DNA from: CAYPGJ01 sp964638515
GTDB taxonomy: Bacteria; Planctomycetota; Phycisphaerae; Phycisphaerales; UBA1924
Direction: 5' to 3'
DNA length: 64,000 nucleotides
NCBI GenBank assembly: GCA_964638515.1
Contig: CAZWZL010000007.1
Coordinates: 10,113-74,112 of the forward strand
How positions within the stretch are numbered: position 1 is the first letter of the stretch; each line of letters opens with the position of its first letter. A program made the position numbers and the translations under genes. Under the pieces are notes generated by a model that saw only the letters and a program-made list of their open reading frames with translations, was not told the DNA's origin and did not search any database. Below, in pieces: positions 24,892-34,099 of the stretch.

Positions 24892-27800
24892 ATGGGCAAT
24901 GGTGTCAGGCGGCTTTTCTGGCTCGGGGTTGGCTCGGCGTCGTCGGTTGCGGTCGGTCAAGTGAGCCCGCACGCGGGCATGATGCGCTACCCCGATGTCA
25001 GCGCCACGCACATCGTCTTCTCGTACGCCAACGACCTCTGGGTCGTCGCTCGTGAGGGCGGCGAAGCTCGCCCGCTGGCCAGCCCCCCCGGTCAGGAACT
25101 CTTCCCCCGATTCAGCCCAGACGGCGCCAGCGTCGCCTTCGTCGGCAACTACGCGGGCGACCGCGACGTGTACGTGTTGCCGGTGGCGGGCGGCTCCCCC
25201 ACCCGAATCACGCACCACCCCTCCACCGAGATCCTCTGCGACTGGACAGCGCAGGACCGCCTGCTGTGGCAGACCACAGGCTTCGCGTTCCGGACCCGAC
25301 AAACGCAGCTCTTTTTCTCCGCTCCCGGCGGCGGCATGCCCGAGATGCTCCCCGTCCCCTACGGAACAAACGGGAGCATCTCCCCCGACGGCCAGTGGCT
25401 CGCCTACACCCCCCACTCCACCGACACGCGCACCTGGAAGCGCTACCGAGGCGGCATGGCCACCGACGTGTGGCTCTTCAATCTCAACGACTTTTCCAGC
25501 AAGATGATCACCGACTGGGAGGGCACCGACACCCAGCCCATGTGGAGCCCGCGCGGCGACAAGGTGTTCTACATCTCCGATCAGGGCGAGGAGCACCGTC
25601 TCAACATCTGGTCCTACGACGTCGCCTCAGGCGAACGCAAGCAGCTCACCCGCTTCAGCGAATTCGACGTGAAATGGCCCGCCATCGGCCCCGGCCCCAC
25701 CGGGCGCGGCGAAATCGTGTTTCAGTACGGCAAGGACCTCTACCTCTACGACGTGCAAGCCGGTACCTCGCGCGCCGTCAGCATTGTCATCCCGGGCGCC
25801 CGCCCCAAACTCATGACGCAGCAGGTCGACGCCGCCAAGTTCATGGGCCGAGGCGCGGTCAGTGTTTCTCCCTCGGCCAAGCGCGTCGCCGTCGAAGCGC
25901 GCGGCGATATCTGGTCGCTGCCCGCCGAGAACGGCACGCCTCGGAATCTCACACGCACCGACGGCGTCGCCGAACGCGACCCGGCGTGGAGCCCCGACGG
26001 CCAGTGGATCGCGTACTGGAGCGATGAAACCGGCGAGTACCAGCTCTACCTGACGCAGTCCGACGGCAAGGGCGAAACGCGCAAACTGACCGACGCCGGC
26101 ACGAACTTCCGGTTCGGCGTCGCGTGGTCCCCCGACTCCAAGAAACTCACCTACTTCGATAACTCGGCCACGCTCTTCCTGCTCGACGTCGAGTCCGGAG
26201 ACCTCAAGACCATCGACAAGGACCCCTGGTCCTGGGACGGCACGGGCGCCACGGTCTCGTGGTCGCACGACAGCCGATGGATCGCCTACGACCGCGCGGA
26301 CGACGATTCCCGCATCTCCCAGGTCTGGGTCTACTCCGTGGAGGACGGCGCGAAGCACGCGCTCACGGCGCCCTACTTCAATGCCCAGGCGCCATCGTTC
26401 GACCGAAAGGGCGAGCACCTGTTCTACCGGAGCAACCAGTCCTTCAGCCCGATGTACGGCGAACTCGGAACGGAATTCCTGTACGCCGGCACCGAGGTGA
26501 TCCTCGCCGTGCCGCTCAAGAACGACAAAGCCTCGCCCTGGGCCCCCAAGAGCGATGAGGAGTCCTGGAAGAAGGACAAGAAGGACGAAGGCGACGCCGA
26601 CGAGAAGAAGGACGGCGACGAGAAGAAGGACAACGGTAAGAACGCCGCCGACGACGGCGTCTCCGGGTCGTGGGAAGGAAACGTCACCGGCGGCGAACCC
26701 CTGCCACCGGGCGGCGCTCCCTACACCATGACCCTCTCCATGGACGCGGACAACAAGGTGTCCGGCTCCTTCGTGCTCGCCATCGGCACGGCGTCCATCG
26801 ACGGAACGTTCGACCCGGCCACCAAGTCGCTCACGGCGTCCCTCACCATCGAAACCGGCGGCGCCGCCACCATGAAGGCGACCATCTCGGGCGAATCCAT
26901 CAAGGGCACGATCTCCGCGCCGGAGATGAACTTCGAGGGCTCCTTCGAAGGAAAGCGAACCGCCAAGGGCGCCGACAAGAAGGACGGCGACGCCAAGGAC
27001 GCCGACAAGAAGGCCAAGGACAAGGTCGAGATCGACATCGAGGGCTTCGAGGCGCGCGCGATGCGCCTCCCCATCAAGTCCGGCAACTTCGGTCGGCTCG
27101 CCGTCAACGACAAAAACGATCTCATCTACGTGCGCCGCTCCGCGCGCGGGCAGGACGGACCCCCGTCGATCAAGCTCTTCTCACTCAAGGACGACAAGAA
27201 GGAGGAAAAGACCGTCACCGCCGGCGCCGGCGGCTTCGACATCACACCCGACGGCAAGAAGCTCATCATCGTGCAGGGAGGCCGGCCCGCCATCCTCGAC
27301 GCCTCCGCGGGCGCAACCTCCAAGCCGGTCAGCAACGATCCCATGCTCGTCAGCATCGACCCCCGCGCCGAATGGAAGCAGGTGTTTACCGACGCATGGC
27401 GCATCCAGCGTGACTACTTCTACGAACCAACGCTGCACGGCGTCGACTGGCCCAAGATCCGCACGCAGTACGAGCAGATGCTCGCCGACGCCGCGTCACG
27501 CGAAGACCTGTCCTACATCATCGCGGAAATGATCTCCGAACTGAACGTCGGTCACGCCTACTACCAGGGCGGCGACACCGAGACCACGCCCTCCGTCAAC
27601 GTCGGCCTGCTCGGGTGCGACTTCGTGCTCGAGAACGGCGCCTACCGAATCTCCAAGATCTACCGCGGCGCCCCCTGGGACTCCGACGCGGTCGGCCCGC
27701 TCTCCGAGCCCGGCGTCGAGGCGCGCGAAGGCCACTACCTGCTCGCGGTCAACGGCGTCGACGTCGATACCTCCAAGGACCCCTGGGCCGCGTTCGTCGG

Positions 27801-28608
27801 ATTCGGCGGCAAGACCGTCACCATCACCATCTCCGAGAACCCGCAGCGCGACGACAAGGCCAAGGACCTCGTGCTCACGCTGCTCACCAACGACGGCAAC
27901 CTCCGCTACCGCGACTGGATCGAGGCGCGCCGCAGCTACATCGACGAGCGCACCGGCGGACGAGCGGGCTACATCTATGTGCCGAGCACGGGCGTCGACG
28001 GTCAGAACGATCTCGTCCGGCAGTACTACGCCCAGAACGCCAAGCCCGCTCTCATCATCGATGACCGCTGGAACTCCGGCGGCCAGATCCCCACGAGGTT
28101 CATCGAGCTGCTCAACCGCCCCGCGACAAACTACTGGGCGCTCCGCAACGCGAAGGACTTCCCCTGGCCGCCCGACGGCCACAACGGCCCCAAGTGCATG
28201 CTCGTGAACGGTCTCGCCGGCTCGGGCGGCGACGCGTTCCCCTACTACTTCCGCGCCGCCGGGCTCGGCAAGCTGATCGGCATGCGGACCTGGGGCGGGC
28301 TGGTCGGCATCTCGGGCAACCCCGGCCTCATCGACGGGCAAAGCATCACCGTCCCGACGTTCGGCTTCTTCGAAACGGACGGCACATGGGGCGTCGAGGG
28401 CCACGGCGTCGACCCCGACATCGTCGTCGTCGACGACCCCTCACTCATGGCCGTGGGCTCGCCCAAACGAACCGGCATCGGCGACCCCCAGCTCGACGCG
28501 GCTATCGAGCACATCCTGAAGGAGCTGGAGACCAACGGCTACAAGGCCCCCGGTCGCCCGCAAAGCCCCGACCGTTCGGGCATGGGCCTGGACCCCAAGG
28601 ACCGTTGA
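24892..28608 (+). CDS. Tricorn-like S41-family protease, exported
   Basis: A very large peptidase of 1238 residues related to archaeal tricorn protease, which trims oligopeptides. ATG 24892 has AAGGAG nine bases upstream; ATG 24883 sits on top of that site. After a signal peptide (to about residue 23) come PD40/beta-propeller repeats (LFPRFSPDGASVAFVG, AYTPHSTDTRTW, DPAWSPDGQWIAYWS), a Lys/Asp-rich linker with an inserted domain (about 560-715), a second propeller part, a helical domain with the conserved DAWRIQRDYFYEPTLHGVDW, the active-site His in ISELNVGHAY, a PDZ domain, and the S41 core with the nucleophile Ser in LAGSGGDAF and the late GVDPDIVV. Length exceeds that of archaeal tricorn (about 1070), mostly from the insert. 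The stop is followed by a strong terminator. Confidence 0.92.
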   Translation: MGNGVRRLFWLGVGSASSVAVGQVSPHAGMMRYPDVSATHIVFSYANDLWVVAREGGEARPLASPPGQELFPRFSPDGASVAFVGNYAGDRDVYVLPVAGGSPTRITHHPSTEILCDWTAQDRLLWQTTGFAFRTRQTQLFFSAPGGGMPEMLPVPYGTNGSISPDGQWLAYTPHSTDTRTWKRYRGGMATDVWLFNLNDFSSKMITDWEGTDTQPMWSPRGDKVFYISDQGEEHRLNIWSYDVASGERKQLTRFSEFDVKWPAIGPGPTGRGEIVFQYGKDLYLYDVQAGTSRAVSIVIPGARPKLMTQQVDAAKFMGRGAVSVSPSAKRVAVEARGDIWSLPAENGTPRNLTRTDGVAERDPAWSPDGQWIAYWSDETGEYQLYLTQSDGKGETRKLTDAGTNFRFGVAWSPDSKKLTYFDNSATLFLLDVESGDLKTIDKDPWSWDGTGATVSWSHDSRWIAYDRADDDSRISQVWVYSVEDGAKHALTAPYFNAQAPSFDRKGEHLFYRSNQSFSPMYGELGTEFLYAGTEVILAVPLKNDKASPWAPKSDEESWKKDKKDEGDADEKKDGDEKKDNGKNAADDGVSGSWEGNVTGGEPLPPGGAPYTMTLSMDADNKVSGSFVLAIGTASIDGTFDPATKSLTASLTIETGGAATMKATISGESIKGTISAPEMNFEGSFEGKRTAKGADKKDGDAKDADKKAKDKVEIDIEGFEARAMRLPIKSGNFGRLAVNDKNDLIYVRRSARGQDGPPSIKLFSLKDDKKEEKTVTAGAGGFDITPDGKKLIIVQGGRPAILDASAGATSKPVSNDPMLVSIDPRAEWKQVFTDAWRIQRDYFYEPTLHGVDWPKIRTQYEQMLADAASREDLSYIIAEMISELNVGHAYYQGGDTETTPSVNVGLLGCDFVLENGAYRISKIYRGAPWDSDAVGPLSEPGVEAREGHYLLAVNGVDVDTSKDPWAAFVGFGGKTVTITISENPQRDDKAKDLVLTLLTNDGNLRYRDWIEARRSYIDERTGGRAGYIYVPSTGVDGQNDLVRQYYAQNAKPALIIDDRWNSGGQIPTRFIELLNRPATNYWALRNAKDFPWPPDGHNGPKCMLVNGLAGSGGDAFPYYFRAAGLGKLIGMRTWGGLVGISGNPGLIDGQSITVPTFGFFETDGTWGVEGHGVDPDIVVVDDPSLMAVGSPKRTGIGDPQLDAAIEHILKELETNGYKAPGRPQSPDRSGMGLDPKDR

Positions 28609-28650
28609 TCCCACGCGCGGCGCGACCTCGCCCCGCCATCCGATAAATAA

Positions 28651-28684
28651 CAACGCCCGCGACCACCTCGGTCGCGGGCGTTTT
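28651..28684. terminator. Bidirectional terminator between the tricorn-like gene and tRNA-Val(GAC)
   Basis: CGCCCGCGACC and GGTCGCGGGCG form an 11-bp stem with a 5-nt loop. TTTT follows on the plus strand and TTGTTATTTAT on the minus, so it can end both transcripts. Confidence 0.85.
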
Positions 28685-28692
28685 CGCTGAAG

Positions 28693-28766
28693 TGGGCGAT
28701 ACTGGATTCGAACCAGTGACCTCTTGCGTGTCATGCAAGCGCGCTAGCCAACTGCGCCAATCGCCC
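28693..28766 (-). tRNA. tRNA-Val(GAC)
   Basis: A 74-nt cloverleaf on the minus strand. The acceptor stem pairs GGGCGAT with ATCGCCC and the discriminator is A. The D arm is GCGCAGTTGGCTAGCGC, the anticodon stem CTTGC/GCAAG with loop ATGACAC (anticodon GAC), and the T arm CTGGTTCGAATCCAG. The CCA end is not encoded. Confidence 0.95.
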
Positions 28767-29127
28767 GATCCCATCGGTCGCCGATCCCGCTCGGAAGGCC
28801 GAAACCAGCGGAGGAGGAGTATACCGGGGCGGAATGGGGTCGCCACTTCTCGTTCAAAAGGGGCCGATGGGCCGGAAACCGAAATGGCTATCTGCCCCTT
28901 GTGCTCGGCCCGCGCCCGGCCGTCGTTACGGCACTGCTCGGCCTGTGCGTGGCGTTCGGCGCCCGACGCCGGCGCACCGTCTGATCGGTCACATCACTCG
29001 CGCCTCGGGTGCTCCGTGGCGGGCGCCCGAGGGCTCGTGCGAACGTCGCACAGATTCGCGTTTCCGGAACGGCGTATCGCGCTGGCCGTGCGCACCCGAG
29101 CCGTCGTTAGCCTGCCCCGGCGAACGT
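28767..29127. other. Intergenic region upstream of tRNA-Val(GAC)
   Basis: No gene is seen in this stretch between the tRNA and the 3' end of the 29128 gene. On the minus strand TATACT (28818-28823) is a possible -10 for the tRNA, with no clear -35. No terminator was found for the 14-repeat protein gene. Confidence 0.4.
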
Positions 29128-31617
29128 TCAGCACACGCTCCCGAAGTACGAGAGCACCTCGTTCAGGTCAAGGAAATCGACGACCCCGTCCCCATTGACG
29201 TCCCCCGACGACCCGGGCGTCACCGGCGATCCGAACGCGCTCAGCACGAGATTGAGGTCGAGAAAATCGACTCGCGCATCCCCGTTCGCATCGCCCGGAC
29301 ATGGGCCGGCGCACGATTGGAGCCTCGCGATTCGTCCGGATGTCGTCTCGTTGACCGCCGTGAACTCGCCGCCGACGAACAGCGATGGGCTCGCGCCGCC
29401 GATGCCGGGCTCGCCGAGGATCGCGTTCACGGCCGTTTGGGAGAGCGTCCCGCCGATGATGCCGGGCCCGTCGACGCCGAGCCATGTCGTCCCGTTCCAG
29501 CGGGCGATCCCGTGCGTTTCGGAGATTCCCGCGGCCCCGAACACGCCGCCCGCGTACAGCGTCGGGCCGCTCCCATCGTCAAACACCGTAAGTGTGGAAA
29601 CGAGCCCGTCCATGCCCTCGCCGAGCCGTTCCCACTGGGACTGGCTCCATCGGGCCGCTCGTCGCGCGGGGATCGGGTTTGGTGTGCCGACCGAGGTGAA
29701 GTTCCCGCCGATGTAGACGCCAAGCCCCTGACCAAGATTGGCAAGCGCGATGGCGTGCACCGAGCCATTGACGCCGCCGCCAACCGAGGACCACGCCGAG
29801 CCGTTCCACTTGGCGAGGTGTCGCGTGTTGGAAGCTCCGGCGCCGAAGAAATCGCCTCCGACGTAGAGCACCGTGGTGGACGCCTCGAGGCCGACGGCCA
29901 AAGCGCGCACGGTGTCTGTCGTCCCGGGGCCGAGCGCCGACCACCCGACGGAATTCCAAGCGGCGATGTTGTTGGCGGGAACGCCGCCGGCCATCGTGAA
30001 CTGACCGCCCACGAAGACGACGGGCGTAGACCCCGCATCCACGCCCGCGATGGCGTGGACCGGCCCATTGATGCCCGAACCCATGGGGAACCACGAGGAG
30101 CCGTTGAAGCGCGCCACGTTGCTTGCGCCGACACCGCCGATGGTTGTGAACTGGCCGCCCACGACGAGATTGCGTTCGATGAAGTTGTAGAGTCCGAGCG
30201 CGCGGACGGGTCCGTCCGCCCCTCCGCCGGGAATCGGATCCCAGGATGAGCCTTGCCAGACCGAAACGCGATCGACCCGGCGGGCGTTGACGTAGGTGAA
30301 TTCGCCGCCCGCGTACAAACGAGGCGCGGGGCTGGTGAACGGGGTCGGGTCGTAGACCTTGAGCGCGTGCACGGCCCGGTTGAACCCGCGTCCGAGCGGG
30401 ATCCACTCGGCGGCTCGCCAGCGGGCCAGACCCTTCGCGGCGTCTCCGTTGACCGTTGCGAAGGCGCCCCCGATGAACAGCCCCCCGCGCAGCGGCAGAG
30501 CCGTGGGAAAGAACGAGGCCATGGCGTGAACCGGGCCATCGGCGCCCGAGCCGAGCCCACCCCAGCCGACGCCGTTCCAGCGCGCGAAGTTCAGTGCCGC
30601 GCCACCGCCCGCGGACGTAAAAATCCCGCCGGCGTACAGGACCTGACCGTTTCCGTCGTCGTGATGCACGATGGACCGCACGGATTCGCCCGGCAGCCCG
30701 ATCCCACCCCCCATGCCCACCCACTGTGAGCCCGTCCATCGCGCGAAGTTGGCCGTGGGTGTGGCCCCGGCGTGCGAGAACTCTCCCGCCACGAGCAGCG
30801 CGGGCCCACTGATCGTCGTCGGGCTGAGCGTCCGCACTCGCGCGATACCGGTATTGCTGCTGATGCCCGTGCCGACGCCTGACCAGGACGTGCCGGTCCA
30901 GCGCGCGATGTTGGAAACGCTTACGGGCCCGGCCAGGGTGAATCGACCACCCGCGTAGAGCTGGCCCCCGGGGCCGCTTGGGAAGACGGCCAGCGCATCG
31001 ACGCTGCGATTGAAGCCCCGGATTCCGTCGGCCAAGGCGGACCACTGCTGGCCGTTCCATCGGGCGATTCCCTGCGCGAGCGCGCCGCCGGCGGAGTCGA
31101 AGACGCCGCCCGCGTAGAGATTCGGGCCCGAGCCGGCGTCGTACACCGCGAGAGCGTTCACAATGTTGTTCGTGCCCGACCCAACGGACTGCCACGCGGC
31201 GCCGTCCCACTTGGCGACGAAGCTCGTTTCGACGGCGCCGGAGGACAGGAACGCGCCGCCGGCAAAGAGTGTCTGGCCGGAGCCGTCGTTGTGGACCACC
31301 AGGGCATTTACGACGTCGAATTGTGTGGCGCCGAGGCCAAGCCCCACCGCGAACCACCGCTCGCCGTCCCACCGTGCCACTCGCTGAGCGAGCGTTCCGC
31401 CGGCTAACGTGAACGAGCCGCCGACGTACAGGGCCGGCCCGAGGCCGTTGTCCCATACGACCATGGTTCGAACGTCGCCGTTCAGGTCTCCAGCGTTGAA
31501 TCCGGAAGCCCAGCGTGGCTGGCACGGTGTTTCACCGGCCCTGAGATCGCTCGCGCAGGCGAGCGCCACTGCGCAGCCCCAGAGAACGTGGCCGGGTTTG
31601 CATCGCAGGGTCCGCAT
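29128..31617 (-). CDS. Secreted 14-repeat beta-propeller-like protein with dockerin-type C-terminus
   Basis: An exported protein of 829 residues. ATG 31617 is favoured by GGAG nine bases upstream; 31647 is also in frame. A signal peptide (to about residue 28) precedes about 14 repeats of 50-60 residues, each built as LYVGG.FT.AGG......ARW.G..W..VG.G. The repeats are tandem and regular from about residue 45 to 760, suggesting two beta-propellers or a long solenoid. A dockerin pair closes the protein (CPGDANGDARVDFLDLN and DVNGDGVVDFLDLN), ending with Cys. Many repeats contain phrase-like DxGxG loops (VYDAGSGPNLY, VFDDGSGPTLY). Function is unknown; a binding or display role is likely. Its neighbours do not help. 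Confidence 0.82.
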   Translation of the reverse strand: MRTLRCKPGHVLWGCAVALACASDLRAGETPCQPRWASGFNAGDLNGDVRTMVVWDNGLGPALYVGGSFTLAGGTLAQRVARWDGERWFAVGLGLGATQFDVVNALVVHNDGSGQTLFAGGAFLSSGAVETSFVAKWDGAAWQSVGSGTNNIVNALAVYDAGSGPNLYAGGVFDSAGGALAQGIARWNGQQWSALADGIRGFNRSVDALAVFPSGPGGQLYAGGRFTLAGPVSVSNIARWTGTSWSGVGTGISSNTGIARVRTLSPTTISGPALLVAGEFSHAGATPTANFARWTGSQWVGMGGGIGLPGESVRSIVHHDDGNGQVLYAGGIFTSAGGGAALNFARWNGVGWGGLGSGADGPVHAMASFFPTALPLRGGLFIGGAFATVNGDAAKGLARWRAAEWIPLGRGFNRAVHALKVYDPTPFTSPAPRLYAGGEFTYVNARRVDRVSVWQGSSWDPIPGGGADGPVRALGLYNFIERNLVVGGQFTTIGGVGASNVARFNGSSWFPMGSGINGPVHAIAGVDAGSTPVVFVGGQFTMAGGVPANNIAAWNSVGWSALGPGTTDTVRALAVGLEASTTVLYVGGDFFGAGASNTRHLAKWNGSAWSSVGGGVNGSVHAIALANLGQGLGVYIGGNFTSVGTPNPIPARRAARWSQSQWERLGEGMDGLVSTLTVFDDGSGPTLYAGGVFGAAGISETHGIARWNGTTWLGVDGPGIIGGTLSQTAVNAILGEPGIGGASPSLFVGGEFTAVNETTSGRIARLQSCAGPCPGDANGDARVDFLDLNLVLSAFGSPVTPGSSGDVNGDGVVDFLDLNEVLSYFGSVC

Positions 31618-31782
31618 GCGGGGAGGCTCCATGCGTCGGAGTCGCACTCGTTCGGCTCCGCAGGGTAGGGCCGGTTGATCCGGCGCGCGACCACACCCAC
31701 GAACTGCCCCACGCTGCCATCCGTTACGGCCCCGGGTTGGAGGAGGTTGCAGCGCGAGTGCGCCTGACCACTCGATGAGGGG

Positions 31783-32874
31783 TCATCCCCCTGAGGGGGC
31801 AGGAGGCACATCGATGTAGACGTCGACCAGTTGTCCCGGGTAGAAGCCGGCTGGAAGGCCGTTGGCGGGAGCCTGGGCCTGAACTTCGAAGAGCACCTCG
31901 ACGACTCGGGTGTCGACGAGCTCGCCGGCCACGCCGGTGAGTTGGCGTTTGGGGCGGGCGAGAGGTTCGATACGGATCATGCGGAGTGGAGCCAGTTCGA
32001 GGCCGTGCGTTGAAGCGCCTCGGGCTCGAGCACGGGCGTCTGCACCGTCCCGGAGGCGCGGCGCGTCTTCCTCGTTGACGAGCGCGCGGACATGGAGCGT
32101 CGCGAGGTCTCCGACCACGAACACACCGCCGTTGGCCATTTCGCCGGAGAGCGAGGCGTACTCACCGACGGAGATGTTTCGTTGGAGGACCACGCCACGT
32201 ATCGGCGATCGAACGGTGAGTCGGTCGAGCCGGATGTCCCAGGCTTGCAGGTCGGCCTCGGTCGCCGTGAGCGCTGCGCGGGACACGAGCAGGTCCTTGC
32301 CCCATGCGCCGGCTCGAGCGAGATTGAATCGCGCCTTCGCGGCCATCGCGGCGGCGTTGGCCGCCTCCAGCGCGAATCGGCGGCGATCGACTTCCGCGGC
32401 GGTCGATGCGTCTCGTTGCAGCGCGGTTTGGGCGCGCTCGAGTTCGGCCTTCGCGTCTCGCACGCGCGATTCGGTCTCGCTGACAAAGGCCTCGAGGGGG
32501 GGCAGTTCCTCGGGGCGAGGTTGGGCTTCGAGCAGCGCGACGCGCGCGGCGGCCAGTTCTCGCAGGGCGCGACCTCTAATCTGCTCGGCGTGGATGGCTC
32601 GGGGATCGATCTGCAGCAGTGGCTGCTGTGCGTCCACCTTGTCGCCGACCTCGACGAATACCTTGACGACGAGGCCGGGCTCCGGGGGAGCGACGGCGAT
32701 GTTGCGCGAGGCGGCTTCGACGATTCCGGTGGCCGCGATGCCGAGGCTGAAGGGGTTGATGGAAGGAGAGGTCGCGGGTGGCGGCGCCTTGATCTGCTCT
32801 TTGGCGGTGGCGGCGGTGAGCACGGCCACGGCGAGCCCGATGACGGAAACCGCGATCACAATCCACTTGATCAT
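31783..32874 (-). CDS. HlyD/DevB-like periplasmic adaptor of an ABC exporter
   Basis: A membrane-fusion (adaptor) protein linking an inner-membrane exporter to the outer membrane. The 363 residues comprise an N-terminal membrane anchor (residues 3-22), the first half of a lipoyl domain (PEPGLVVKVFVEVGDKVDAQQPLLQID), a long alpha-helical hairpin (about 95-220, Ala/Glu/Arg-rich), the second lipoyl half (LTVRSPIRGVVLQRNISVGEYA) and a beta-barrel region. It is divergent from the DevC-like permease and DevA-like ATPase genes 97 bases away and most likely works with them. The intervening region must contain both promoters. Confidence 0.88.
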   Translation of the reverse strand: MIKWIVIAVSVIGLAVAVLTAATAKEQIKAPPPATSPSINPFSLGIAATGIVEAASRNIAVAPPEPGLVVKVFVEVGDKVDAQQPLLQIDPRAIHAEQIRGRALRELAAARVALLEAQPRPEELPPLEAFVSETESRVRDAKAELERAQTALQRDASTAAEVDRRRFALEAANAAAMAAKARFNLARAGAWGKDLLVSRAALTATEADLQAWDIRLDRLTVRSPIRGVVLQRNISVGEYASLSGEMANGGVFVVGDLATLHVRALVNEEDAPRLRDGADARARARGASTHGLELAPLRMIRIEPLARPKRQLTGVAGELVDTRVVEVLFEVQAQAPANGLPAGFYPGQLVDVYIDVPPAPSGG

Positions 32875-32971
32875 GGGTCAGGCTACTCCTGCTGAAGCGA
32901 GAAGCGTAGGTCGCGAACGCGTCTGTGTCCGCGATGCGCGGGACGACGCACCCGGCTAGGCTACCCGCCCA

Positions 32972-34099
32972 GTGACGCGCATCGCACTTCGCATGCTGTT
33001 CGGCGACCGGGCCAAGTTCCTGTCGCTCGTGTTCGGGCTTTCGTTTGCCGTGCTGTTGATTGCCCAGCAGGGGTCTATTTTCCTCGGGCTCCTCAAGCGC
33101 GCCACGGGACCGCTGCAGAACACGGCGCAGGCGGATCTGTGGATCACCGACCCGGCGACGACCTACATCTTTGAGTATCGACCGCTGAATGAGAAATATC
33201 TTCTGCGGGTGCGGTCCGTCCCGGGGGTGGCCTGGGCGGAGCCGTTCTTCTCTTCGCGCGCCCAAGCGGAGCTGCCCGGGGGCGCGTTTCACCAGGTGCA
33301 GGTGATCGGGATCGATCGCACGACGCTGGTGGGTCAGCCGCCGGTGATGCTCGAAGGACGGCTGGAGGACCTGCGCGCGCCCGGGGCTGTGATCATCGAG
33401 GAATCGTCCCGGCCCAAGCTCGGGAACGTGGGCATCGGGGACACGCTCAAGCTCAACGATCGGCGCGCGGTGGTGGTTGGCGTGTGTCGCGCGAAGCTGG
33501 GCTTCGAATCGAATGCGCTGCTGTACACGTCCTACGACAACGCGGTGGCGTTTACGCCGACCGGTCGAGATCGTCTCTCGTTCATCCTGGCCAAGGCCAA
33601 GGACGGGGAGGACCCCGGGACGGTGGCGCAGCGCATCGAAGCCACGACGGGCCTGGGCGCGTTTCCGCGCGACGAGATGGAGCGGAGGACGATCCGCTAC
33701 ATCCTGACGAACACCGGCATCGGCATCAATTTCGGGATCACCGTGCTGCTTGGATTCATTGTTGGGCTCGTGGTGGTGGCGGCCACGTTTCACGAGTTCA
33801 CGCTCGAGAATCTCAAGTATTTTGCCGTGTTCAAAGCCATGGGGACGCGGACGCGCGTCATCATCAGCATGGTGCTGACGCAAGCCATGGTGATCGGGTT
33901 CATCTCGTATGGCGTTGGGGTGGGGTTAGCGTCGATCTTCTCGCTGACGGGGCGGCGCCCGGGCGCCGAGCTGGCTCCGTATTTCCCCTGGCCGATGCTG
34001 GTCGGAACCCTCCTGGCGATGCTGGTGTGCGTGTCGTTGGGGAGTCTGCTCAGCCTGCGGCGGGTGATTGCGCTCGAGCCGGCGGTGGTGTTCAAATGA
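32972..34099 (+). CDS. DevC/FtsX-like ABC exporter permease
   Basis: A 375-residue inner-membrane protein of the MacB/FtsX permease group: one N-terminal membrane helix (FLSLVFGLSFAVLLIAQQG), a periplasmic MacB-like core (about 45-230), then three helices (INFGITVLLGFIVGLVVVAAT, ISMVLTQAMVIGFISYGVG and MLVGTLLAMLVCVSLGSLL). The start is GTG at 32972. It most resembles DevC of cyanobacterial DevBCA exporters, which move glycolipids in heterocysts; the substrate here is unknown. It overlaps the ATPase gene by ATGA, consistent with co-translation. Confidence 0.87.
   Translation: MTRIALRMLFGDRAKFLSLVFGLSFAVLLIAQQGSIFLGLLKRATGPLQNTAQADLWITDPATTYIFEYRPLNEKYLLRVRSVPGVAWAEPFFSSRAQAELPGGAFHQVQVIGIDRTTLVGQPPVMLEGRLEDLRAPGAVIIEESSRPKLGNVGIGDTLKLNDRRAVVVGVCRAKLGFESNALLYTSYDNAVAFTPTGRDRLSFILAKAKDGEDPGTVAQRIEATTGLGAFPRDEMERRTIRYILTNTGIGINFGITVLLGFIVGLVVVAATFHEFTLENLKYFAVFKAMGTRTRVIISMVLTQAMVIGFISYGVGVGLASIFSLTGRRPGAELAPYFPWPMLVGTLLAMLVCVSLGSLLSLRRVIALEPAVVFK

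Noticed and set aside
28834..30249. Plus-strand frame near tRNA-Val
   Set aside because: It runs antisense to the repeat protein with no domain; the repeated unit is clear on the other strand.
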